Of a stretch of 36,521 nucleotides of DNA, positions 15,248-23,001 are shown in pieces. The translations under genes and the position numbers were made by a program. The stretch comes from a virus: positions 1 through 36,521 of the IMG/VR virus record IMGVR_UViG_3300020185_002296; one strand, 5' to 3'. The first letter of the stretch is position 1. Every line of letters begins with the position of its first letter. Below the pieces are notes generated by a model. That model did no database searches. It was not told where the DNA came from and worked only from the letters and a program-made list of their open reading frames with translations.

Positions 15248-16086
15248 TAATTTTCTCGCTTTGATTCATAAAGAGATATGAGTTTATCGTTACAAAAATC
15301 TTTTTCAGTATAATGAAATACTCCAGTTTGTATATAATTTCCAACAATAAGTTCTAATTCATCATTTATAAAACAGTCAATTCTGTCTTGCCAGGTATCT
15401 GTTGTTGACTTCCAACCTTGTACATTATTTTTCATATGTGTAAATGTAGGTATACTTATTCTATCATTTGTTACTTGATCTTCGATATTAAGAATTTTAA
15501 TTACCAACGATGCTGCTACATCTATACTTAAAAATTTAGGAGTATGTTTTGATATAAATTTAAAATAAAATGCTTCGTAGTTATTACAAACTATTTCTAA
15601 CATCTTATAAAAATTCATTGCAGTGTCACATTTTTTAAAATAATGAAATCCTACATAGGTATTAGGTAAGTCATTTAATTGAAATGCTTTTCTATAATAA
15701 CTATTTTGTATATAATCGCCTCTATATGTTTTTACATTTTTTACAAAATACAATTCATAATTATTTAAAATTTTCCACCACGACGAAATATCTTGTAATA
15801 CAATCATATCAGTATCCATTACTATAGTTTCGTCATATGGCGATGCATGATAAATCTTCCAACGATTTGAAACTTTCCAGTTATCATTAACAGCCGAATC
15901 GTTCCAAGGAATGTCAATTATTTTATCAAATATATTTTTATAGGTTTTATCTACAGAGTCATTTGTAATTAAGCTTACTTTTGTATCAGGATTAGTATGT
16001 ATTATACTTAACGCATTTAAATATGCTTGTTTGACATAGTTGGTTTCATCTGTATTCTGTGCCAACATTATTATGCCCTTAGTCAT
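15247..16086 (-). CDS. GT-A-like glycosyltransferase (MDTD family), second copy
   Basis: The 279-aa product is read from ATG 16086, with AAGGAG seven bases upstream; a TTG two codons earlier is not needed. It overlaps the previous gene by eight bases. It is paralogous to the gene ending at 16079: both begin MTKGI, have YVKQA at about 17-21, a strand with LITND or VVTDS, then SPYDETIVMDTD with a DxD motif (D91 and D93 here). This is the hallmark of GT-A nucleotide-sugar transferases such as GT8-like enzymes. The C-terminal half differs between copies, suggesting different acceptors. No membrane segment is present. Its start, coupled to an identical-looking junction in the neighbouring copy, points to tandem duplication. 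Confidence 0.68.
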   Translation of the reverse strand: MTKGIIMLAQNTDETNYVKQAYLNALSIIHTNPDTKVSLITNDSVDKTYKNIFDKIIDIPWNDSAVNDNWKVSNRWKIYHASPYDETIVMDTDMIVLQDISSWWKILNNYELYFVKNVKTYRGDYIQNSYYRKAFQLNDLPNTYVGFHYFKKCDTAMNFYKMLEIVCNNYEAFYFKFISKHTPKFLSIDVAASLVIKILNIEDQVTNDRISIPTFTHMKNNVQGWKSTTDTWQDRIDCFINDELELIVGNYIQTGVFHYTEKDFCNDKLISLYESKREN

Positions 16087-16924
16087 TTTCAAACTCCTTA
16101 TTAATAGCCCTACCTAAACTAAATTTATTCATAGCATGAATAGTTAAATCTTTTGTTTTAATAAGTGTATATTCTCCAGTATAATTTTCTTTTTGTATTA
16201 AAAATATAATCTCATTGTTATCTAATTTTATTACAACATCTCTATCTAAAATATGATATAGTCTGCCAGGTAACGGTGCTGCAAACGTTCCTTTTTGAAA
16301 TCCATTCATTATGTGAATAGCAATACTAAAAACAAAATCGTTTCTAAACAGAGCTGGTACTTGATATAAAGATTTATAATGCCACCAGTTATTTTCAATA
16401 TGTTTAGCTAAATCAAAAAATATGTCATTATTTTTAGTTTTTCTAAAGAAAAATATAGTTGCCCAGTAAAACTCAACACTAGCATCACTTATATGCTTAA
16501 ACTCAGATTGATCTCTCCAGTCAGCTAAATCAAAAGAGTCTTTATATATCTGAAAATCTTGTAGGCTAGAAAAGGCTTCCTTTAATTTATCATTACATAT
16601 TATTATGTCAGTGTCCATTACAATTGTTTCGTCATACGGACTTAACTCATATGCCAAAGTTCGAGAATTATTACGCCACGGAAGTCGATACTGAGATAAA
16701 GAACCGTCAAAATAAGTTTTAATATTAAATGATTTTAAATTTTCTTCATTTAATTTAATAACATTGTCAAAAACTTCAAAAGATTCTGCATAAGTTAGAG
16801 AATCTGTCACAACAGATACTGGAAGATCTAAATGAGTTTTACATCTTTTGGCAACAAACGCTGCTTGCTTTACATAATCTACTTTTTCGTTATTATTCGC
16901 AAATAATAATATACCTTTAGTCAT
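16079..16924 (-). CDS. GT-A-like glycosyltransferase (MDTD family), first copy
   Basis: This 281-aa protein starts at ATG 16924 and overlaps the 116-aa gene by eight bases (ATGACTAA), without a strong Shine-Dalgarno site. It carries MTKGILLFANN at the start, a VVTDS strand at 38-42, and SPYDETIVMDTD with D104 and D106 as the likely DxD metal-binding pair. Between these lies an insert with YFDGSLSQYRLPWRNNSR, where the sister copy has a shorter segment. A C-terminal region rich in Tyr/Trp may bind the acceptor. It is expected to move a sugar from a nucleotide donor in the cytoplasm. Related proteins are common in marine phages, usually without known substrate. Confidence 0.68.
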   Translation of the reverse strand: MTKGILLFANNNEKVDYVKQAAFVAKRCKTHLDLPVSVVTDSLTYAESFEVFDNVIKLNEENLKSFNIKTYFDGSLSQYRLPWRNNSRTLAYELSPYDETIVMDTDIIICNDKLKEAFSSLQDFQIYKDSFDLADWRDQSEFKHISDASVEFYWATIFFFRKTKNNDIFFDLAKHIENNWWHYKSLYQVPALFRNDFVFSIAIHIMNGFQKGTFAAPLPGRLYHILDRDVVIKLDNNEIIFLIQKENYTGEYTLIKTKDLTIHAMNKFSLGRAINKEFEND

Positions 16925-17267
16925 AATCTACTAATTTTTCTACTGATCTTTGAGATTTTAATTTGTTATACTCGGTTAGGTAAGTATTAGATGCAGAAAA
17001 GTATACATCCAGTATATCAATTAAGAAAGAATTTATATTGTCTATATTTACAGGTATATTATTATCATCTATTAAAACTGTATTGTCATTGTCGTTTTCA
17101 TTTAATAAATTTACAAAATTTATTAATTCTTTAGTTACAGTAAACTGACATCCATTATAATAATATAACGTATTTTCTATAAATTGTTCATTTAAAATAC
17201 GCTTTTGATTTGACAATGTTACCATGTAATTAGAAAAGTCTAGTGCTTTTTCTAAACGCTCGTCCAT
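16917..17267 (-). CDS. Small helical protein, first gene of the cassette
   Basis: The 116-aa product is read from ATG 17267, because GGAG lies six bases before it; an ATG four codons earlier (17279) has no ribosome site and in fact overlaps that GGAG. The protein is helical with a beta segment in the middle (YYNGCQFTVTKELINFVN) and ends in FSASNTYLTEYNKLKSQRSV. It resembles small conserved proteins I recall from T4-like marine phages, with no known role. It directly follows a sigma70-like promoter, leaving a leader of about 20 bases, and is coupled to the glycosyltransferase genes. Whether it belongs functionally to the cassette or to the tail module is open. Confidence 0.72.
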   Translation of the reverse strand: MDERLEKALDFSNYMVTLSNQKRILNEQFIENTLYYYNGCQFTVTKELINFVNLLNENDNDNTVLIDDNNIPVNIDNINSFLIDILDVYFSASNTYLTEYNKLKSQRSVEKLVDYD

Positions 17268-17293
17268 ATATTTCTCCATATAGCTGTAGTTAC

Positions 17294-17322
17294 AGTATAT
17301 AACAGAAATATATATTTGTCAA
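17294..17322 (-). promoter_or_regulatory. Sigma70-like promoter for the accessory cassette
   Basis: On the minus strand the 54-base gap contains TTGACA at 17322-17317 and TATACT at 17299-17294 with a 17-base spacer. Predicted initiation near 17287 leaves a short leader with GGAG before the ATG at 17267. No late NATAAATA box lies in this gap, so the cassette may be expressed early or middle rather than with the tail genes. No terminator hairpin is seen between the tail gene stop and this promoter. Confidence 0.6.
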
Positions 17323-17333
17323 ACAATAAATGA

Positions 17334-18530
17334 CTATAAAGATTGTACTGTAAGACCAGTAACATCAAATGTTACTGTATCATATGTTACACCGTTAATA
17401 ATCATTGTACCTAATGGCCTATAAAGCTCTACTAGGCTTGTTAATGTACCATTAACGTTTTCATCGACGCCAAAGCCACCTGGACTATCTAAGTCAGCAA
17501 ACTCTACCTTAAATCCTAACTGACTGTTAGAATTTCTTTTAGCGTATATTCTAAATCTGTTATTTGCGTAACTTGCTCCAAATCTTTCAACTAATACCTG
17601 ATAGCTAGTTGTTAAATTGTAAGGAGTAATAGTTGCATCAACAAAGTTTGCTACACCTGATACGTTTACACCTGTTCTATCAAAAGTCATAGAACCTATA
17701 CCTGATAACATTGTAGCCCAATCACCTGATTTAGATCCGCTATACCCTGTTAGTGATGGGGTGAAAATTATCTCACCGCTGGCATTCCAATATCCAGTTT
17801 GTTGTCCTTGTGTGGGAAATGTAAGATTTATTTCATGTGATCGAGTGCCGTTCCATGCTGATGTTCTAACACTAGTTACCGGAGTATTAGTCCCGTCTCT
17901 TAATACTTCTTCTGAAACTTGTGACGGATCTGCAATTAACAACCTATCAGTTTCGACACTAGACATAAGTGTCTCTAAATCTTGCAAATATGGTTCTGCA
18001 ATTACGTCACCAGTTGTAAGTGTTGCACTATTACCTATTGTAAATGCAGGTCCTACTTGATGTATACGTGCGCCTACTATATCTTTATATAAATTAAAAT
18101 AATCTTCTGCTTCTACAGATTCTGCATCTAGTTCTGTTAAAATATGTGTACTAGAAGCACCTGAAATAAAATTCAATTGTCTAGTAAAAGATTCATCCAA
18201 GTATAATTGTATATTATTTGCGTCTATTACTTTCACATAATAATGGGAATACTCATTCATTTCTTCTACTATAGGAGTATTTCCATTTGCGTTGTATCTT
18301 ACAAATTGTTTGTCAATTAAATTATGTCCGGCAATAGTGATTGTGTCAGTAGAATAGTTTACATCTGTACTCGGATCAAAAGTTTTATCTACAAATGTAA
18401 GAGGAACAACTTGAGACGAACGAACTGTTTGTCCATATCCGGTACCAGAAGATAAGCTAATTGCATCGCCGTATACTGCCTGTATTCGACTTTGTAAATT
18501 ATTATATCTTGTTGCTAAAATCGATACCAA
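17334..18530 (-). CDS. Phage structural protein, RYNNLQ family with inserted beta domain (TTG start)
   Basis: This 398-aa protein begins at TTG 18530; no in-frame ATG occurs before an upstream stop, and GGAG lies seven bases ahead. It is a paralogue of the next-door protein at 18596-19519: both start with ARYNNLQ/TRYNNLQ, contain a GYGQ turn, ARxHQ(V/T)G, and a shared C-terminal region with SWNGT or AWNGT, SGDWA/GSDWA, SFD or TFD, and DENVxGxL. It differs by about 90 extra residues at 45-135 carrying GHNLIDKQFVRYNANG and YYVKVIDANNIQLYLD. That pattern is a recurring beta module of adhesins and phage fibres. A role as virion or tail-associated protein is inferred from position and paralogy. 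Confidence 0.72.
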   Translation of the reverse strand: MVSILATRYNNLQSRIQAVYGDAISLSSGTGYGQTVRSSQVVPLTFVDKTFDPSTDVNYSTDTITIAGHNLIDKQFVRYNANGNTPIVEEMNEYSHYYVKVIDANNIQLYLDESFTRQLNFISGASSTHILTELDAESVEAEDYFNLYKDIVGARIHQVGPAFTIGNSATLTTGDVIAEPYLQDLETLMSSVETDRLLIADPSQVSEEVLRDGTNTPVTSVRTSAWNGTRSHEINLTFPTQGQQTGYWNASGEIIFTPSLTGYSGSKSGDWATMLSGIGSMTFDRTGVNVSGVANFVDATITPYNLTTSYQVLVERFGASYANNRFRIYAKRNSNSQLGFKVEFADLDSPGGFGVDENVNGTLTSLVELYRPLGTMIINGVTYDTVTFDVTGLTVQSL

Positions 18531-18555
18531 AAAACTTCTCCAATTCCTACTATAT

Positions 18556-18584
18556 TATATAGCACATTTTATAGCATATGTCAA
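18556..18584 (-). promoter_or_regulatory. Sigma70-like promoter upstream of the 398-aa structural gene
   Basis: On the minus strand TTGACA lies at 18584-18579 and TATATA at 18561-18556 with a 17-base spacer; TATAAT two bases later gives an alternative -10. A TGC directly before the -10 makes it an extended -10 type. Initiation near 18549 would give a leader containing GGAG seven bases before the TTG start. It is unusual among the tail genes, two of which instead have a late-type box in the upstream gap. Confidence 0.55.
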
Positions 18585-18595
18585 CTGATTAGAAT

Positions 18596-19519
18596 TTAAA
18601 TATACGAAATAGTAGTAAACAACGGAGTAGGCACATCAACATGTATACCCGAAGCTCTTTGTACTTGTATTATATTTGAAAGAGATCCTTGTACATTTTC
18701 GTCATAGTTTGGATCACCTGTATCAAAATCATTATATTCAACTCTAAAATTAATTGTTGCTGAGCCTTCAACTGCTCCTGCAGATATTTTATATATGTTT
18801 TCGCTATATACAGAAGAACCAGATTTTTGAAAAATTGTTGTAAATCCTGGCGTCAAATCAAAATAACCAAGGAGTGTCCCTGAACCTGAACCTGCAGGTG
18901 TTGTTGATGTATGATCAAAACTAACTATACCAGTATTACTTAACATACTTGCCCAGTCGGAACCTTTGGCGCCGACAGTATTACTTAAATTACTAGAAAT
19001 TCTTATTTCGCCGCCACTGTTGAAAAAGTGTCTAATATGATCTTGAGGAGTTACTGAACTTCCATCTGATAAGTCATATCCGCCAAAAACTACATTAAAA
19101 TCATGTTGTATTGTACCATTCCAAGAAGTTGTTCTTGTTACACTTAATCCTGACTGTACTGTCGACTGTTGTGGGCTTAGTAAAAATTTATCAGATTCAA
19201 TATCGATCATTAATTCTTCAAATGCTCTAAACGAAGTTATATTATACGGAGCATCATCATCATCTGTAATGACATCTAAATTTGCAACAAGTTGTCCTAT
19301 ACTATTAGGAATAGTACCTGTTTGATGCACTCTAGCATTAATCATATCAGTATATAAGCTATTCATATCACTTGCTTGTACTAATGTGTTAGTTAAAACA
19401 GAAGAACTTTGTAAAAGTTGTCCATAACCTTCATTATTTGCACCTGAACCTAAAATTGTTGCAGCTCTTGCTTGTAAATTATTATATCTTGCTGCTGTAA
19501 CTAAATCATTAACGGCCAT
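18596..19519 (-). CDS. Phage structural protein, RYNNLQ family
   Basis: This 307-aa protein starts at ATG 19519, with AAGGA seven bases before it. The N-terminus ARYNNLQARAATILG and a GYGQLLQSS segment match its paralogue at 17334-18530, and a short helix with ARVHQTG follows. The C-terminal two thirds are beta-rich, with TTSWNGTIQHDFNVVFGG, GSDWASML and DENVQGSL elements. No enzymatic motif is seen. Its place directly after three fibre-like genes and its sequence type suggest a virion component of the tail or baseplate region. I recall similar proteins in T4-like marine phages, annotated as hypothetical. The only gap to the previous gene is ten bases, so it is probably cotranscribed with it. 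Confidence 0.72.
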   Translation of the reverse strand: MAVNDLVTAARYNNLQARAATILGSGANNEGYGQLLQSSSVLTNTLVQASDMNSLYTDMINARVHQTGTIPNSIGQLVANLDVITDDDDAPYNITSFRAFEELMIDIESDKFLLSPQQSTVQSGLSVTRTTSWNGTIQHDFNVVFGGYDLSDGSSVTPQDHIRHFFNSGGEIRISSNLSNTVGAKGSDWASMLSNTGIVSFDHTSTTPAGSGSGTLLGYFDLTPGFTTIFQKSGSSVYSENIYKISAGAVEGSATINFRVEYNDFDTGDPNYDENVQGSLSNIIQVQRASGIHVDVPTPLFTTISYI

Positions 19520-19529
19520 AAACGTTTCC

Positions 19530-21050
19530 TTATACTTTTAATACACACTCTACTAGTTTTTCGCCTTCATTATCATTAGATTCTAATGCAATACCCACTA
19601 ACGCATTTGTTGCTGTTGTTCTGCATATACCATCATTCCAAGCATAGACCGCTTGTCCTTTTTTAACAGGACCATTTACCCTTACTGGAAGGCGTCCTTT
19701 AAGGCCGATGTACTGCCCGTCTGCTTCACTGTTCATCATATATGCAGGATCAGTTGATACTACGCCGATGCAAAAGTCGCTTGCACTTGCTGGAGCAACT
19801 TCATGCCCGTCATGCACACCTACTGCAACTGCTGTACCTGCTGGTAATTCTTCTGCTGTGCTATATTTTTCTGCTAAGTCAGCATATCTAGCCGATGTTG
19901 CAGTACCTTGAAATAGATTTGCATATATATCGCCTTGATCGTCTCTTACTGCTACACTATTCGGTGTAGAGGCTGTAGATCCCGCAGCTAAATTTGCATC
20001 CGAATTATCATATTTTAGATTTTGAGCATTTAATGCCATTCCGTTAAATTGTGTTGCATATACTGTTTGCCATTTTCTAGTGCTAGATCCTAAAATATAA
20101 GCATTATCAACACCCGGTGTTATACCTAATTGTGTTCCGCTTACTGTTCCAATACTAACTACATCTGTTAATGCTCCTAGATTGTCATTTGTTTTTATAG
20201 AAATTTTTGTTGAGGCGCCAGTATCATGTTGTAATATTCCATGATTTAAAGTAGGACCAGCTAATCTGTCAACATAGATTTTGAAGTCTTCACTGTATAC
20301 TCCTGATGAGCCGCCGATTGACAACCCGGCATCAACAAACTTACTTTTTACATTAAACTCTGGATTAATTTTAGATACAAAATTATCTGACGAAATTCCG
20401 CCTAAATTATCAGCATTAGATGCTGTGCCGTAAAATCTATGATTCGAACTTGTTATGCCGTTGGATCCGAGCATAGTATTAACTAATGTAATACCTTGTT
20501 TTATTCTATCAAATCCTATAACAGGATTTGATGGACCAATATCAAATTCGTCAGCACTTATAACTTGAACTACTTCATCATTTACATACGCTAATATAAC
20601 AGAGTGCGGATTACTTGCTGTGTCAAGTAGGGTAGCACTTAACATAGTTGTAACACCTTCGCCTGCATTTTGCGGACCTATTAATATAAATCGTGTACCG
20701 TTATATACATACAATTGTTCATTTAAAGTATCCCACCAAAAATCACCAGTTGCTAATCCTGTAGGTTCAGTATCTGATGTTTCAGAACCTCCTGTTGTAC
20801 GCCATTTATTTCCATCATAAAACTTTAATTTAGTTGCATTACTATCGTACCATCCTTGACCGCTTACTGCTCTCGGTGGCGGATTAGCGCCGCTGAAGTT
20901 TTCTAGCAAATACAAAAAATTTTCATTTTGAATTTCACCGTATCCTGCATAGTTTTTACCTATAAATTTTAGATCAGTTGTTGTATCAATTGTACCATCT
21001 TCTACAACAGCTAAAATAGTGTTGTTGTATCTATCAATTTGATATGCCAT
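19530..21050 (-). CDS. Tail-fibre-like structural protein with C-terminal DLAEKY domain
   Basis: This 506-aa protein shares an N-terminal module of about 130 residues with the two genes upstream: GYGEIQNENFLYLLENFSG, GQGWYDS, KLKFYDGNKW, GDFWWDT and LYVYNGTRFILIGP. The middle is a repetitive beta region with fibre-like strands. The C-terminal domain (about 390-506) begins ADLAEKYSTAEELPAGT and contains FCIGVVSTDPAYMMNS and LKGRLPVRVNGPVKKGQ. This resembles the peptidase-G2/intramolecular-chaperone-type ending found on phage fibre proteins. Autocleavage is not shown here. AAGGG precedes the ATG by nine bases and a late-type box lies in the gap upstream. It probably forms a trimeric fibre or spike on the tail. 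Confidence 0.75.
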   Translation of the reverse strand: MAYQIDRYNNTILAVVEDGTIDTTTDLKFIGKNYAGYGEIQNENFLYLLENFSGANPPPRAVSGQGWYDSNATKLKFYDGNKWRTTGGSETSDTEPTGLATGDFWWDTLNEQLYVYNGTRFILIGPQNAGEGVTTMLSATLLDTASNPHSVILAYVNDEVVQVISADEFDIGPSNPVIGFDRIKQGITLVNTMLGSNGITSSNHRFYGTASNADNLGGISSDNFVSKINPEFNVKSKFVDAGLSIGGSSGVYSEDFKIYVDRLAGPTLNHGILQHDTGASTKISIKTNDNLGALTDVVSIGTVSGTQLGITPGVDNAYILGSSTRKWQTVYATQFNGMALNAQNLKYDNSDANLAAGSTASTPNSVAVRDDQGDIYANLFQGTATSARYADLAEKYSTAEELPAGTAVAVGVHDGHEVAPASASDFCIGVVSTDPAYMMNSEADGQYIGLKGRLPVRVNGPVKKGQAVYAWNDGICRTTATNALVGIALESNDNEGEKLVECVLKV

Positions 21051-21078
21051 TTAGTTCTACCCTTCGACTGTATTATAT

Positions 21079-21086
21079 TATTTATC
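21079..21086 (-). promoter_or_regulatory. Putative T4-type late promoter box GATAAATA
   Basis: The 48-base gap upstream of the fibre gene starting at 21050 contains GATAAATA on the minus strand, fitting the NATAAATA late box described for T4-like marine phages. Initiation six or so bases downstream leaves a leader with AAGGG before the ATG. The match is short and the DNA AT-rich, so confidence is limited. Confidence 0.4.
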
Positions 21087-21098
21087 GTATTTTTGTTA

Positions 21099-23000
21099 TT
21101 AAGGCCAACCAGGCGCTAATGTGTAATCCGTATACACATCACTGCTAAATTGCCATGTATTTCCTATTACTGTAAACTTTTTCAATCCTCTAGATATACT
21201 AACTGCAACGTTTCCTGTCGCAGGAAAGAAGTTAATATCTTGTACAACTGATTCGTTTTGTGTGCCATTTGAGTCAACAGCAACAAACGACACATTTTTT
21301 ACAGAATCAATGTCAATATTTGTTGCAGTAGAACCTGCAAGGTTTTGTGTAACTACAAATGCTTCTGTACCTTCTTCTCTTAATCTGTATTCTGCTATTT
21401 GTGGTTGGCCAGGAACGTATACCGGATATACACTCGATATAATATATCCGATTTGATTATCTGTTAATCCTGTAGTATCTAGTGTTAGAGATAAACGTTC
21501 GCTTCTATTTTGTATATCAACATAATTTTTTGTAGCGACATCTTGAAGTTCTGTTGGATCAGCTAATCCTGTCATTCTTTGATTGTTAACAGTAATTTCA
21601 CCAGTTGATGTAATGTTTAGCGGTGAACTTGTAGTAATAGTTGCTGCGTTTAAATTAATATTATCAACATTTAAATATTGAAGTGTACCTATTCTTACAA
21701 GACCTTCAGCATATAAAACGCTGTCATCTATTCTATCTGCAGAAATCTTATTAACTCCGTTAATTTTATAAGATCGACCTTGATCTACATCAAAATTAAC
21801 ATTACTTGTCCATGCATTGTTTACTCTATTCCATAAAATAGACTTTTCAACTCCACTTGCTCTTAATATTACGCCGCCGCCGTCAACAAATTGATCGTCT
21901 AAAAGTGTACTATCTTCAGTAATGCCTAATTCTATATTAATATCTTGTACTTTTAGTACGTTTACATCTACTGAAGTAGATTCTCCTCTTACAGTAAGAT
22001 TTCCTTCTATAATAACATCTGTAGAAACTCCTACTGGAGTATTCGGCGCACCGATATGTAACATTGCTTCAGGGGCACCATTGAAAATACCCACTCTAGC
22101 TTCGCTAGAATCAATATATAAAGCATCAGTAGATACAGTGTCATATGCTGTACCTTTAACTCTGATGGAATAATCGTGATCTGTAAGTTGGTTTTCAGTA
22201 ATGTATGTAGTGCCTACAATTTTTTGCACATTGTTAAGATCAGCACCGATAATAATACCACCATTGTTTCTAATAGTTAATGTGCCTGATGTTTCACCGG
22301 CGGCATCATTTGGAAGAAACTGGTTTGCTGTTAGCACATCGCCAGCTTCATTAATAAGTGCTTCTGACGAAGTTGCTGTTCCTCTAAACTTAAAGTTAGT
22401 AGTATCTAATACATTTACACCTTTTCGAATTGTTCCTGTTGGATTAGACGCTGTTACAAGTTCAGCAATTCTTTCCTCAGGTGTCGGAGTAAAATCTATA
22501 TTACTTGTTACAGAAACTAAGTTACCTGCAACAAATGTTTTTGCAACAGGTCTTGCTCTACTTTGAACATCTTTAATAGAATCAATTTGAAATCCACTAA
22601 CACCTTGTAAGGAACTATACGCTGGTCCTATAAGAACTAAATTAGATCCGTCATAGAAATAAATCTGCCTTGTTTCTGAATTAATCCATAGGTCGCCAGC
22701 AACCATTTGTGGTCTGGTTGGCGTTACAAATGGTCCTCCACTTACTTTCCATTCTTCTCCATTAAATATTTGTAGTCGTTTACCAGTTACATCCCACCAT
22801 AACTGTCCCTCTAAAGGATTACTAGGAGGTGCAGTGTTTGAAAAGTTCTCTAAAACTTTTATAAAGTTTTCATTTATAAATTCTCCAAATCCTTCATAGT
22901 TTCGACCAACTAATACAAGATTAGTTGACGAAGTATCAATTTGTCCATCAATTAAATCTGTAAGTAGCGATCCGTTTGTTTTATTAAGTTTGTAACTCAT
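21099..23000 (-). CDS. Tail-fibre-like structural protein
   Basis: This 633-aa protein begins with the same module as its neighbours: GFGEFINENFIKVLENFSN, GQLWWD, LQIFNGEEWKVSGG, GDLWINSETRQIYFYDG and LVLIGPAYS within the first 130 residues. The central part is a long beta repeat region, including LHIGAPNTP and a strand set with NIELGITEDSTLLDDQFVDG. Near 475-490 it has MTGLADPTELQDVATKNYVD, a motif common in phage tail fibres just before the distal domain. The C-terminal 130 residues are beta-rich and unassigned. The ATG follows the previous stop by one base. The gene is expected to encode a trimeric fibre of the tail or baseplate. The receptor-binding tip, if any, is probably C-terminal. 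Confidence 0.75.
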   Translation of the reverse strand: MSYKLNKTNGSLLTDLIDGQIDTSSTNLVLVGRNYEGFGEFINENFIKVLENFSNTAPPSNPLEGQLWWDVTGKRLQIFNGEEWKVSGGPFVTPTRPQMVAGDLWINSETRQIYFYDGSNLVLIGPAYSSLQGVSGFQIDSIKDVQSRARPVAKTFVAGNLVSVTSNIDFTPTPEERIAELVTASNPTGTIRKGVNVLDTTNFKFRGTATSSEALINEAGDVLTANQFLPNDAAGETSGTLTIRNNGGIIIGADLNNVQKIVGTTYITENQLTDHDYSIRVKGTAYDTVSTDALYIDSSEARVGIFNGAPEAMLHIGAPNTPVGVSTDVIIEGNLTVRGESTSVDVNVLKVQDINIELGITEDSTLLDDQFVDGGGVILRASGVEKSILWNRVNNAWTSNVNFDVDQGRSYKINGVNKISADRIDDSVLYAEGLVRIGTLQYLNVDNINLNAATITTSSPLNITSTGEITVNNQRMTGLADPTELQDVATKNYVDIQNRSERLSLTLDTTGLTDNQIGYIISSVYPVYVPGQPQIAEYRLREEGTEAFVVTQNLAGSTATNIDIDSVKNVSFVAVDSNGTQNESVVQDINFFPATGNVAVSISRGLKKFTVIGNTWQFSSDVYTDYTLAPGWP

Positions 23001-23001
23001 A

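Noticed and set aside
1-17279. Classic RiPP cluster with a cysteine-rich precursor peptide
   Set aside because: No small Cys-rich or leader-like peptide, peptidase or exporter is seen, while sugar-active enzymes are abundant; a peptide substrate is possible but not supported by the gene content.
22201-22566. 121-residue open frame on the plus strand, and similar plus-strand frames throughout
   Set aside because: They lie antisense to well-supported genes, lack ribosome sites or family features, and have shadow-frame composition. No plus-strand gene is supported.
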